Position numbers and translations under genes: made by a program. This document shows, in pieces, positions 1 through 4,494 of a DNA stretch of 7,049 nucleotides. The stretch is from CAZFMJ01 sp964520045 (GTDB taxonomy: Bacteria > Elusimicrobiota > Elusimicrobia > Elusimicrobiales > CAZFMJ01). The notes under the pieces were generated by a model. That model had not been told where the DNA came from. It saw only the letters and a program-made list of their open reading frames with translations, and ran no database searches. The stretch covers positions 1 to 7,049 of the forward strand of contig CAZFMJ010000103.1 in assembly GCA_964520045.1 (NCBI GenBank), written 5' to 3'. Position 1 is the first letter of the stretch. Every line of letters begins with the position of its first letter.

Positions 1-32
1 AAAAAGACAGATTACATGCTTAAGTTAGCGCC

Positions 33-54
33 ATTCTATTGTGTCCCCGGAATT
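33..54 (+). repeat. GTGTCCCC repeat module R1 (short form)
   Basis: A short copy of the GTGTCCCC motif (41-48) followed by GGAATT (49-54). It matches the end of the longer module at 4318-4342. Only a poor trace of the heptamer tract lies before it (CTTAAG at 19-24). Its GTG at 41 happens to open the reading frame of the AlbA_2 remnant. What the motif does is unknown to me; it is recognised only by recurrence at 437, 1366, 4329, 6006 (variant) and 6065 (variant). Confidence 0.65.
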
Positions 55-271
55 CCTGCCCGGCTATGCCCAGAAAACCGCCCAGAACGGTTCGGAGAAA
101 ATACTGGCGTTTATAACAGCGGACAGAGTTATTAGCGCCGCTGAAATAGCGCGCGAAATAGGGGTAGCATCCAGAACTGTTGAACGGACTTTAGCTAAAT
201 TAAGGATAGGAGGCAAAATTAAGCGCGTCGGCCCGGACAAAGGCGGCCATTGGGAAGTAATCCCCCAGTGA
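41..271 (+). pseudogene. 3' remnant of an AlbA_2-family gene (C-terminal winged helix only)
   Basis: A 76-codon open frame starts at GTG 41, but that GTG belongs to the repeat, there is no ribosome binding site, and the frame has no AlbA_2 or ATPase domain. From about position 56 (LPGY) it aligns with the end of the full-length gene at 2346-3725, where LPGF is at residues 377-380. It then runs through a short linker, a winged-helix segment (ISAAEIAREIGVASRTVERTL) and the family end KRVGPDKGGHWEVIPQ. The 12-bp tandem repeats seen in the linkers of both full copies are absent. Nothing of the first 375 or so residues is left. I see a gene cut at the GTGTCCCC motif. If expressed it would be a free 70-residue DNA-binding domain, but a dead fragment is more likely. 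Confidence 0.75.
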
Positions 272-357
272 CTTCATTTAAGAGGGGATAAAACTCCATG
301 TCATTGACGAAAAATGGTAAAATGTATCATCAGGATTTTCCGTTGTTTTAATCGCAG
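221..357 (+). repeat. AlbA_2 3' edge repeat, copy A
   Basis: This covers the last 16 codons of the remnant and about 85 bp beyond its stop. It is nearly identical to 3675-3811 and 5773-5919. The shared part outside the gene includes AGAGGGGATAAAACTCCATG and ends at ATCGCAG (351-357). After that the three copies part company, so the edge is sharp. Conservation past the stop codon cannot come from selection on the protein. Inside it lies an 18-codon frame (298-351, with stop) discussed under copy B. Confidence 0.85.
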
Positions 358-396
358 TGTTTGTTGTTTTACACAGTAGATTTTGTTCTCTATTTC

Positions 397-450
397 TTAA
401 AACTTAATACTTATCGCTTATAACTTAATAAGTATCGTGTCCCCGAAATT
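397..450 (+). repeat. Heptamer tract plus GTGTCCCC, module R2
   Basis: Consecutive heptads in phase: TTAAAAC (397-403), TTAATAC (404-410), TTATCGC (411-417), TTATAAC (418-424), then TTAATAAG and TATCGTG running into GTGTCCCC (437-444) and GAAATT. It uses the TTANNNC heptad type, also seen at 3834-3854, instead of the TTTAGAG type of R3 to R6, but ends with the same motif. An AT-rich -10-like TATAAC lies inside it, so it may carry the promoter of the following MNT/HEPN operon. I found no convincing -35. Confidence 0.7.
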
Positions 451-496
451 AGAATTACAGCTCATCGGAACAGGGGTTATTTATGACCGTCAATGA
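446..496 (+). pseudogene. Possible 3' remnant of a small gene (nucleotidyltransferase-like tail)
   Basis: Directly after GTGTCCCC there is an open frame without a start: KLELQLIGTGVIYDRQ and stop (494-496). The tail IGTGVIYD resembles the last residues of the NTase that follows (INTGEVIYE), and minimal nucleotidyltransferases often end in such a GxVIY motif. It overlaps the start of that NTase by 14 bp, as an upstream operon gene would. With 16 residues this could be chance. The support is the likeness of the tail, the operon-like overlap, and the same arrangement at 41 and 1376. Confidence 0.35.
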
Positions 497-788
497 AAAA
501 GAAACTATTAAAAAAAATATAGCAGATGCTATAAAAGTAAACAGCGAAGTTAAAAAGATTATACTTTTCGGTTCATTTTTACATTCCGATTCTCCCAATG
601 ACCTTGATATAGCTATATTTGAAAACAGCGCCGAAGATTACATAACGCTTGCCACAAAATACCGAAGGCAGCTCCGCGGGGTTGTCAAAAAAACACCCTT
701 GGATATCATCCCCTTAAAAGACGGATATGATAATTTTTTTATCAGGGGAATAAACACCGGCGAGGTTATTTATGAAAAAGGAAACTGA
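483..788 (+). CDS. MNT-type minimal nucleotidyltransferase (antitoxin), pair 1
   Basis: A 101-residue single-domain protein of the pol-beta-like minimal nucleotidyltransferase class. The fold signature is visible: helix then LFGS (G30, S31), the metal-binding pair D40-L-D42, and the third acidic residue in PLDIIPL (D74). Such proteins act in the cytoplasm as the antitoxin of a HEPN RNase; characterised MntA enzymes silence the toxin by transferring AMP to a tyrosine. The start at ATG 483 is supported by AGGGG (472-476), six bases upstream. The stop overlaps the next gene by 17 bp, so the pair is translationally coupled. The active-site residues look complete. Because the partner lacks the known AMP-acceptor motif, whether this one works by AMP transfer is open. 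It is unlike the second MNT in the window outside the signature, so this is not a tandem duplication. Confidence 0.85.
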   Translation: MTVNEKETIKKNIADAIKVNSEVKKIILFGSFLHSDSPNDLDIAIFENSAEDYITLATKYRRQLRGVVKKTPLDIIPLKDGYDNFFIRGINTGEVIYEKGN

Positions 789-1161
789 ATTCTGGATTGC
801 CTATGCAGATGATAATATAAAATCGTCTGCAATACTTTTGAAAAATAATCTTTTCACTCCATCTTTGCACAACATGCAGCAATCTATAGAAAAATATTTA
901 AAGGCTGTTTTGCTCGAAAAAACAGGCGATATAAAAAGGACGCATAGTATAAGAGAAATTGTTGACTTGCTGGCCGATTTGGATTTTAACATAGATATCA
1001 GTGACGATGAAACAGATTTAATAGACTCCATATACCTGCCGTCGAAATACCCGATAGGCGGCGCTTTGCCTGATTTTTTCCCGGACAATGACTTTTGCAT
1101 AAAATGTTTAAATATTGCGGAAAAAGTAAAAAAATCGGTGATTCTCATTTTATGCAGGTAA
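772..1161 (+). CDS. HEPN-domain protein (PF05168 type), pair 1
   Basis: A 129-residue, all-helical HEPN protein. The family signature is the helix QQSIEKYLKAVLLEK (36-50) followed by RTHSI (56-60), then YLPSKYP (88-94), the spot where relatives usually have a YP motif. It is the partner of the preceding NTase: ATG 772 overlaps that gene by 17 bp and has GAGG (762-765) six bases upstream. HEPN proteins paired with MNTs are commonly RNase toxins using an R-x4-6-H motif. I see no such motif here: the only histidines are H33 and H58 and no arginine is suitably spaced. It may therefore be non-catalytic, act by binding, or use other residues. The last residues (KKSVILILCR) are unusually hydrophobic for the family and could reflect a late frameshift or loss of the original end. 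Confidence 0.8.
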   Translation: MKKETEFWIAYADDNIKSSAILLKNNLFTPSLHNMQQSIEKYLKAVLLEKTGDIKRTHSIREIVDLLADLDFNIDISDDETDLIDSIYLPSKYPIGGALPDFFPDNDFCIKCLNIAEKVKKSVILILCR

Positions 1162-1258
1162 CGCCTAAAGCTGACGCGCGCAGGAGGCGATAAAAGCAGT
1201 TATTTCAGATGACGAACAGCGGTCCCGCGTATACAGTTTAGCTGTTTCAGATAAGGAA
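1162..1258 (+). other. Intergenic stretch with a possible coding scrap
   Basis: Between the HEPN stop and the heptamer tract there is no complete gene. One stop-free frame (about 1176-1258) reads RAQEAIKAVISDDEQRSR and on to VSDKEL, with protein-like composition but no start; it runs into the repeat. It may be a remnant or the original end of the HEPN gene in another frame. I cannot assign a family. No terminator hairpin with a T-run was seen. Confidence 0.3.
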
Positions 1259-1378
1259 TTAAGTATAGTGTTCCCTAAGTTTAGAGCTTAGAATTTTAAG
1301 TTTATTCTTAAGCATCATTCCCCTAAGTTTAGAGTTTGGGAATTTAGAATTTATTCTTTAGTTTTGTGTCCCCCGATT
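1259..1378 (+). repeat. Heptamer tract plus GTGTCCCC, module R3
   Basis: A tract in 7-bp phase with a few one-base slips. TTAAGTA (1259-1265) is followed by the variant motif GTGTTCCC (1269-1276). TTTAGAG then recurs, TTTATTCTTAAG lies at 1301-1312, a second CCCTAAG TTTAGAG series follows, and the tract ends with TTTATTC and GTGTCCCC (1366-1373). It therefore looks like two modules in tandem. It is closely related to R4, R5 and R6. No gene lies inside. Confidence 0.8.
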
Positions 1379-1477
1379 AAGCGCAACCTCGTTAAAAAAC
1401 TGAAAGAATTTGGAAAGGACGGACTGTTAAAAAGAACTGCAAGGGGGAACATGCGGCTGTATTCAATATGCGGATAA
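1376..1477 (+). pseudogene. 3' remnant of a winged-helix regulator
   Basis: Right after GTGTCCCC a start-less frame of 33 codons reads IKRNLVKKLKEFGKDGLLKR and ends NMRLYSICG. This is the classic end of a winged helix: recognition helix (RNLVKKLKEF), GLLKR, then a wing strand of the RGNxRxY type common in regulators fused or linked to minimal nucleotidyltransferases. Its stop overlaps the next MNT start by 10 bp, as in an intact operon. AGGGGG (1442-1447) lies before an internal ATG at 1451, so a stub MRLYSICG could be translated and hand ribosomes on to the MNT. The N-terminal part is gone, so it has probably lost regulation of the operon. Confidence 0.6.
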
Positions 1478-1791
1478 TAAAAACAGATAAAGAAGCCGAA
1501 AAATGGGCTATTAGGGAAGCAAAAAATATCACAAAACGGATTTTGGCCGATACACATGTAGTTGCGCGGCTTTTCGGCTCAAGGTCGGCGGGGACCCCGC
1601 GGCGCTTTTCGGATATTGATATTGCCTTGGAGACTAAAGGAAAGCCCGTGCCCGCTGAAATAATGGATCAGCTGTCAGAATCTTTCGAGCAAAGTCTGAT
1701 ACCATTTAAAGTCGATTTGGTTGACATGCATACCGTTAGCCCCGCTGTTAAAACACGCATAAAGCTGGAGGGCAAATTATGGAACGTTTAA
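1468..1791 (+). CDS. MNT-type nucleotidyltransferase antitoxin (HI0073-like), pair 2
   Basis: A 107-residue minimal nucleotidyltransferase with a textbook signature: LFGSRSAG (G37, S38), then SDIDIA with D49 and D51, then KVDLVD with the third acidic residue D83. The known role of the family is to AMPylate and so silence the HEPN toxin encoded next to it. ATG 1468 overlaps the stop of the winged-helix remnant and lacks its own good Shine-Dalgarno (the nearest, AGGGGG at 1442-1447, is 20 bases away), so translation probably depends on coupling to the stub reading from 1451. It overlaps the following HEPN gene by 13 bp. All catalytic residues look intact, so this antitoxin should be functional. 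Conserved pairing with an NTase_sub_bind-type partner makes the HI0073/HI0074 assignment fairly secure. Confidence 0.88.
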   Translation: MRIIKTDKEAEKWAIREAKNITKRILADTHVVARLFGSRSAGTPRRFSDIDIALETKGKPVPAEIMDQLSESFEQSLIPFKVDLVDMHTVSPAVKTRIKLEGKLWNV

Positions 1792-2183
1792 AAATAAGAA
1801 TTACTGAGACCTCGCAGGCTTTGAAATCTTTATTTAAGGCGCTTATGATCAAAAAACCGTCCGAACTTGAGCGCGACGGCGCTATACAGCGGTTTGAATT
1901 TACATTTGAAAGTCTCTGGAAAACCGCTCAGTTTTATTTAAAAGAGTTTGAAAGCGTTGAAGCAAATTCCCCTAAATCCTGCATCCGTTCACTGGGGGAA
2001 AACGGGATCTTAACGGAAAAGGAAACCATAAACGCTCTGGCAATGGCCGACGACAGAAATCTCACTTCGCATACATATATTGAAACTATTGCCGTGCGGA
2101 TATATAAACGTCTTCATCCGCATGCGTTTTTGATGAATGAAATTTTGTCGCGGATCCGCGGGAAAATTGGCCTGAAATCATAA
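1779..2183 (+). CDS. HEPN toxin, nucleotidyltransferase substrate-binding type (HI0074-like), pair 2
   Basis: A 134-residue helical protein of the HI0074 family (NTase_sub_bind, PF08780; TIGR01987), once named substrate-binding protein and now seen as a HEPN toxin. The family marks are RDGAIQRFEFTFESLWK (32-48), a region starting NSPKSCIRSLGENGIL (63-78) and DDRNLTSHTY (91-100). The last carries the RX4HXY motif: R93 and H98 for RNase activity and Y100, the tyrosine AMPylated by MntA-type antitoxins in the Shewanella MntA-HepT system. GGAGGG (1767-1772), six bases before ATG 1779, gives a strong ribosome binding site, stronger than that of its antitoxin. Length matches the family. I expect an active toxin held in check by the upstream NTase. 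No promoter of its own was seen. Confidence 0.88.
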   Translation: MERLKIRITETSQALKSLFKALMIKKPSELERDGAIQRFEFTFESLWKTAQFYLKEFESVEANSPKSCIRSLGENGILTEKETINALAMADDRNLTSHTYIETIAVRIYKRLHPHAFLMNEILSRIRGKIGLKS

Positions 2184-2224
2184 AAAGGCAAAAATAACGG
2201 AAAATATATAAATTTCCCGTTTTA
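2182..2224 (+). pseudogene. hicB-like 5' scrap (or terminator hairpin)
   Basis: Forty-three bases just after the HEPN toxin match 3857-3898, the ribosome binding site and first nine codons of the window's hicB, with only scattered changes. In frame it reads RKIYKFPVL where hicB has MKTYKFSVL, the ATG having become CGG (2198-2200). The frame stops at 2237 at the edge of the heptamer tract. It may be the 5' scrap of a second hicB. The same bases can pair as ACGG-AAAT with ATTTCCCGT followed by TTTTAT, so a weak terminator for the MNT/HEPN operon is the alternative reading. Confidence 0.4.
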
Positions 2225-2345
2225 TCTCTGTTCCTCTAAGTTTAGAGTTTGGGAATTTTGAGTTTATTCTTAAGCCTCCTACTCCGCAAAGTTTAGAGTT
2301 TAGTGAGTTGGAATTTATTCTCTTTCGTTCTTCATTTCTCATAAT
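2225..2345 (+). repeat. Heptamer tract R4, leader of AlbA_2 gene 1
   Basis: TTTAGAG at 2241-2247 and again at 2292-2298, TTTATTCTTAAG at 2263-2274, then TTTATTC (2314-2320), TCTTTCG, TTCTTCA and TTTCTCA (2335-2341), heptads that keep phase up to the start codon. There is no GTGTCCCC in this copy. There is no Shine-Dalgarno before ATG 2346. A CATAAT hexamer abuts the ATG and would be too close to serve as the -10 for an mRNA carrying that ATG. Confidence 0.75.
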
Positions 2346-2393
2346 ATGACGCCGGCTGAACTTAAGAAACTTGCCAAAAAAGGCGAATCCCAA
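2314..2393 (+). repeat. AlbA_2 5' edge repeat, copy B
   Basis: Eighty bases, identical at every position to 4415-4494: 32 bp of leader and the first 16 codons of the AlbA_2 gene (MTPAELKKLAKKGESQ). Synonymous sites are also identical, while the sequence right after (from codon 17) diverges. The left boundary falls within the heptamer tract. Confidence 0.95.
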
Positions 2394-3725
2394 TCGCTGG
2401 AGTTTAAATCGCATTTCTCCAATGAGGTTATTGAAACCATAACTGCTTTTTTAAATACCCGCGGCGGAACAATTCTTTTGGGTGTTTCCGATTCAGGAAC
2501 CATTGCCGGTCTCTCTTTAACGGACGAAACCACCCAGCAGTGGCTCAATGAGATAAAAACCAAAACCACCCCTTCAATAACGCCCGATATTGAAACCGCG
2601 CAGATAGACGAAAAAACCGTGGTTATTATACAGGTGAAGGAATACCCGATAAAGCCGGTGGCCGTAAAAGGCCGCTATTATAAAAGGGTGGGAAACTCCA
2701 ACCATTTAATGCGGCCGGACGAGGTGGCCCAAGCGCATTACAAGACATTTAATTCCAGCTGGGACTATACCACCGACCCCGAGCATACACTGGCGGATAT
2801 CTCCCTGACAAAAGTGAAAAAATTTATAAGCCGTATTAACATGGGGCGAAAGATTAAGATAAAGGATTCCCCGCTTCAGGCGCTTAAAAAATTTAATCTG
2901 CTGCGTGGAAAGCGTATCTCACGGGCATGCTACCTTCTTTTTTTAAGGGGCGAGTCTCTTTTTACCGCCGTAGAACTGGGCCGCTTCCAGACCCCCACAC
3001 TTATAAAAGACGGTGACAGGACTAAAGCCGACCTGTTTACGCAGGTAGATGCTGTGCTTGATTTTATAACCAAACATATCAACAAGGAATACATCATAAC
3101 CGGAGCGCCCCAGCGCGAAGAACGCTGGGACTATCCGCTTGATGCCCTGCGGGAAATAGTGATCAACTCAATTGTGCACAGGGATTACTCCGGCTCCACC
3201 ACCGGAATAGTAAAAGTTTTTGACGATAAAATACAGATTTACAACTCCGGCAAACTTCCGCACGGTTTAACCGTGCCCATGCTTCTTAGGGGGGAATATG
3301 CCTCGGCCCCGCGCAACGTGCAGGTCGCCGACATGTTCAAAGAAGCCGGAGTAATAGAAAGATACGGCTCCGGCATAAGACGGATAATAGACGACTTTAA
3401 AGCCTATGGCCTGGCCGCCCCTGAGTTTAAAGAGATAGGAGAAAGCTTTGTGGTGACAGTTTCAAAAGCGCATCTCCCCGGCTTTCATCAAAACACCCGC
3501 CAGAACGGGTTGGCGGAAAGGTTGGTAGAAGGGTTGGCGGAAAGCCAAAAGAAAATACTTCTCCTTGTGCAAGCCAAGTCAAACATATCGAAAAAAAACT
3601 TAGCCGTCACTGTGGGAATAAGCACCACGGCAATAGATAAAAATATTGCGGTGTTAAAAGCAAAGAACTTATTAAAGCGCGTCGGCCCGGACAAAGGCGG
3701 CCATTGGGAAGTAGTCAACCAGTGA
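2346..3725 (+). CDS. AlbA_2 (Schlafen-type) ATP-binding regulator, gene 1
   Basis: A 459-residue cytoplasmic protein of the AlbA_2 / COG2865 family. Domains in order: AlbA_2 putative nucleic-acid-binding domain (about 8-130) with ESQSLEFK (14-21), the GG turn at 40-41, LLGVSDSG (44-51) and SNHLM (118-122); a central region; a GHKL-like ATPase part (HATPase_c_4) with the N-box ALREIVINSIVHRDY (267-281, N274) and the glycine motif GSGI (341-344); a linker with three four-residue repeats (388-399); and a C-terminal winged helix ending in RVGPDKGGHWEV. Family members are annotated as transcriptional regulators, and some sit in defence islands; substrate and target are unknown. Length is normal and the frame intact. 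ATG 2346 is chosen because the family start (MTPAELKKLAKKGES) fits and an in-frame stop lies upstream; no Shine-Dalgarno is present. The body differs widely from gene 2 while both ends match it. Confidence 0.9.
   Translation: MTPAELKKLAKKGESQSLEFKSHFSNEVIETITAFLNTRGGTILLGVSDSGTIAGLSLTDETTQQWLNEIKTKTTPSITPDIETAQIDEKTVVIIQVKEYPIKPVAVKGRYYKRVGNSNHLMRPDEVAQAHYKTFNSSWDYTTDPEHTLADISLTKVKKFISRINMGRKIKIKDSPLQALKKFNLLRGKRISRACYLLFLRGESLFTAVELGRFQTPTLIKDGDRTKADLFTQVDAVLDFITKHINKEYIITGAPQREERWDYPLDALREIVINSIVHRDYSGSTTGIVKVFDDKIQIYNSGKLPHGLTVPMLLRGEYASAPRNVQVADMFKEAGVIERYGSGIRRIIDDFKAYGLAAPEFKEIGESFVVTVSKAHLPGFHQNTRQNGLAERLVEGLAESQKKILLLVQAKSNISKKNLAVTVGISTTAIDKNIAVLKAKNLLKRVGPDKGGHWEVVNQ
3508..3543 (+). 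repeat. Three 12-bp tandem units in the AlbA_2 gene 1 linker
   Basis: Units at 3508-3519, 3520-3531 and 3532-3543 (GGTTGGCGGAAA, with changes in unit 2) code for GLAE, RLVE and GLAE at residues 388-399, between the ATPase part and the winged helix. Twelve-base units keep frame, so slippage would only change linker length by four residues. Confidence 0.85.
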
Positions 3726-3811
3726 CTCAACTTAAGAGGGGATAAAACTCCATGTCATTGCCGAAAATTGGTAAAATGTATCATCAGGATTTTCCGTTGT
3801 TTCAATCGCAG
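3675..3811 (+). repeat. AlbA_2 3' edge repeat, copy B
   Basis: The last 16 codons, the stop and about 85 bp of tail, near-identical to copies A (221-357) and C (5773-5919). It differs from them mainly at TAGTCAAC (3712-3719) before the stop and at a few single bases in the tail. It ends at ATCGCAG (3805-3811) and then goes over into the hicBA leader. Confidence 0.9.
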
Positions 3812-3853
3812 TTGTTTGAGGCTTTTTTACTTCTTGTAACTTGTCGCTTTTAA
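3752..3853 (+). CDS. Possible 33-residue small ORF in the conserved tail
   Basis: The tail contains ATG 3752 opening MSLPKIGKMYHQDFPLF, which continues here to 33 residues. The corresponding frames in copies A (298-351) and C (5861-5914) stop after 17 residues. AGAGGGG lies about ten bases upstream, a little far for a ribosome binding site. Against coding: the differences between copies (ACG/CCG, ATT/AAT, GAT/TAT) all change the residue, so there is no sign of selection on the protein. No family recognised. It is listed because the frame is kept in all three copies. Confidence 0.2.
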   Translation: MSLPKIGKMYHQDFPLFQSQLFEAFLLLVTCRF

Positions 3854-3854
3854 C
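3824..3854 (+). repeat. Short heptamer tract before hicB
   Basis: TTTTTAC (3824-3830), three extra bases, then TTGTAAC (3834-3840), TTGTCGC (3841-3847) and TTTTAAC (3848-3854). This is the same heptad type as in R2, where TTATCGC and TTATAAC occur, but no GTGTCCCC follows. It forms the hicBA leader; no clear promoter could be fixed. Confidence 0.55.
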
Positions 3855-3871
3855 TAAAAAAGGTGAAAAAA

Positions 3872-4099
3872 ATGAAAACATATAAATTTTCCGTTTTAAT
3901 TGAGCATGATGAAGATGGTATGCTTGTGGCGCGTGTGCCCGATTTGCCCGGCTGCCACACGCAGGCAAAAACCATGCCCCAGCTCCTAAAACGCATTGAA
4001 GAAGCCGTGCGCCTTTATATCCATGTCCGCAAAGACGAAGGCGAGACGCTCCGACCCGATACTTTTGTGGCTCTCCAGCAGATTGATATTAGAATATGA
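3872..4099 (+). CDS. hicB: HicB-family antitoxin
   Basis: A 75-residue HicB-like antitoxin. The degraded RNase H-like fold is seen as MKTYKFSVLIEHDEDGMLVA, then PDLPGCHTQAKT (23-34), the family's most conserved stretch, and the helix QLLKRIEEAVRLYI (37-50). It binds and blocks the HicA toxin. It ends soon after the fold (LQQIDIRI), with no ribbon-helix-helix or HTH tail, so DNA binding for autoregulation would need another surface. ATG 3872 is preferred over GTG 3863 because AGG (3861-3863) sits at proper spacing before it and the GTG lies inside that site. The stop overlaps the hicA start by 4 bp (ATGA). Antitoxin-first order is the reverse of E. coli hicAB but common elsewhere. Confidence 0.9.
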   Translation: MKTYKFSVLIEHDEDGMLVARVPDLPGCHTQAKTMPQLLKRIEEAVRLYIHVRKDEGETLRPDTFVALQQIDIRI

Positions 4100-4317
4100 C
4101 CCGCTTATGCGCTTTACCGGCGCGTGAAATAGCGCGCCGATTAACAAAACTGGATTTCGCAATGGCGCGACGCCGCGGCAGCCACACAATGTGGCAGCGC
4201 TGTGACGGACGCTGCACGGTGCTTCCGATCCACAAAGGCGAGGATATAGGGCGCGGCCTTCTCCGAAGCATTCTAAGAGATATTGATCTTTCGTGGGAAG
4301 AATTTCATAATCTGTAG
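4096..4317 (+). CDS. hicA: HicA-family mRNA interferase toxin
   Basis: A 73-residue toxin with a double-stranded-RNA-binding-like fold that cleaves mRNA. The motifs are clear: LPAREIARRLTKLDF (7-21), the catalytic GSHTMW with H30, LPIHKGEDIGRGLLRSIL (43-60), and the family end LSWEEFHNL. Length is typical for HicA. It is co-translated with hicB through the ATGA overlap and has no ribosome binding site of its own that I trust. The catalytic histidine is present and the frame intact, so it is probably active. The R5 repeat module begins directly at its stop codon. Confidence 0.92.
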   Translation: MTRLCALPAREIARRLTKLDFAMARRRGSHTMWQRCDGRCTVLPIHKGEDIGRGLLRSILRDIDLSWEEFHNL

Positions 4318-4446
4318 AATTAAGTATTGTGTCCCCGGAATTAGAAAGTATAGCGTTCCCTAAGTTTAGGGTTTAGAATTTATCCTTAAGTCTCTTATTC
4401 CTCAGAGTTTAGAGTTTATTCTCTTTCGTTCTTCATTTCTCATAAT
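4318..4446 (+). repeat. GTGTCCCC plus heptamer tract R5, leader of AlbA_2 gene 2
   Basis: Starts at the hicA stop: TTAAGTATTGTGTCCCC with the motif at 4329-4336. A second partial module follows: AAGTATAGCGTTCCC (4346-4360, the same variant motif as in R3), TAAG, TTTAGGG (4365-4371), TTTAGAA, TTTATCCTTAAG (4379-4390), TTTAGAG (4408-4414) and TTTATTC (4415-4421). From there it is identical to R4 up to ATG 4447. As in R4 there is no Shine-Dalgarno. Confidence 0.8.
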
Positions 4447-4494
4447 ATGACGCCGGCTGAACTTAAGAAACTTGCCAAAAAAGGCGAATCCCAA
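4415..4494 (+). repeat. AlbA_2 5' edge repeat, copy C
   Basis: Base-for-base equal to 2314-2393 (see that entry). After CCCAA, gene 2 continues with ACATTGGAG against TCGCTGGAG in gene 1, and the two then diverge. Confidence 0.95.

Noticed and set aside
397..450. CRISPR-like array in the repeat-rich gaps
   Set aside because: The units are 7-8 bp, contiguous and degenerate, without spacers of even length; no cas genes.
801..1148. Antisense frame of 115 residues opposite the HEPN gene
   Set aside because: It mirrors the coding frame of a recognisable HEPN protein, has no family match and no ribosome site.
483..2183. The two MNT/HEPN pairs as a tandem duplication
   Set aside because: The HEPN proteins belong to different families (PF05168 type and HI0074 type) and the NTases match only at the fold signature.
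4365..4371. Telomere-like repeat TTTAGGG
   Set aside because: It occurs once inside a degenerate heptamer tract; neighbouring heptads vary widely, and the genes are plainly bacterial.
1259..4446. Integron attC sites between the TA modules
   Set aside because: No paired RYYYAAC / GTTRRRY cores with intervening symmetry were seen; the repeats are tandem heptamers, not imperfect palindromes.
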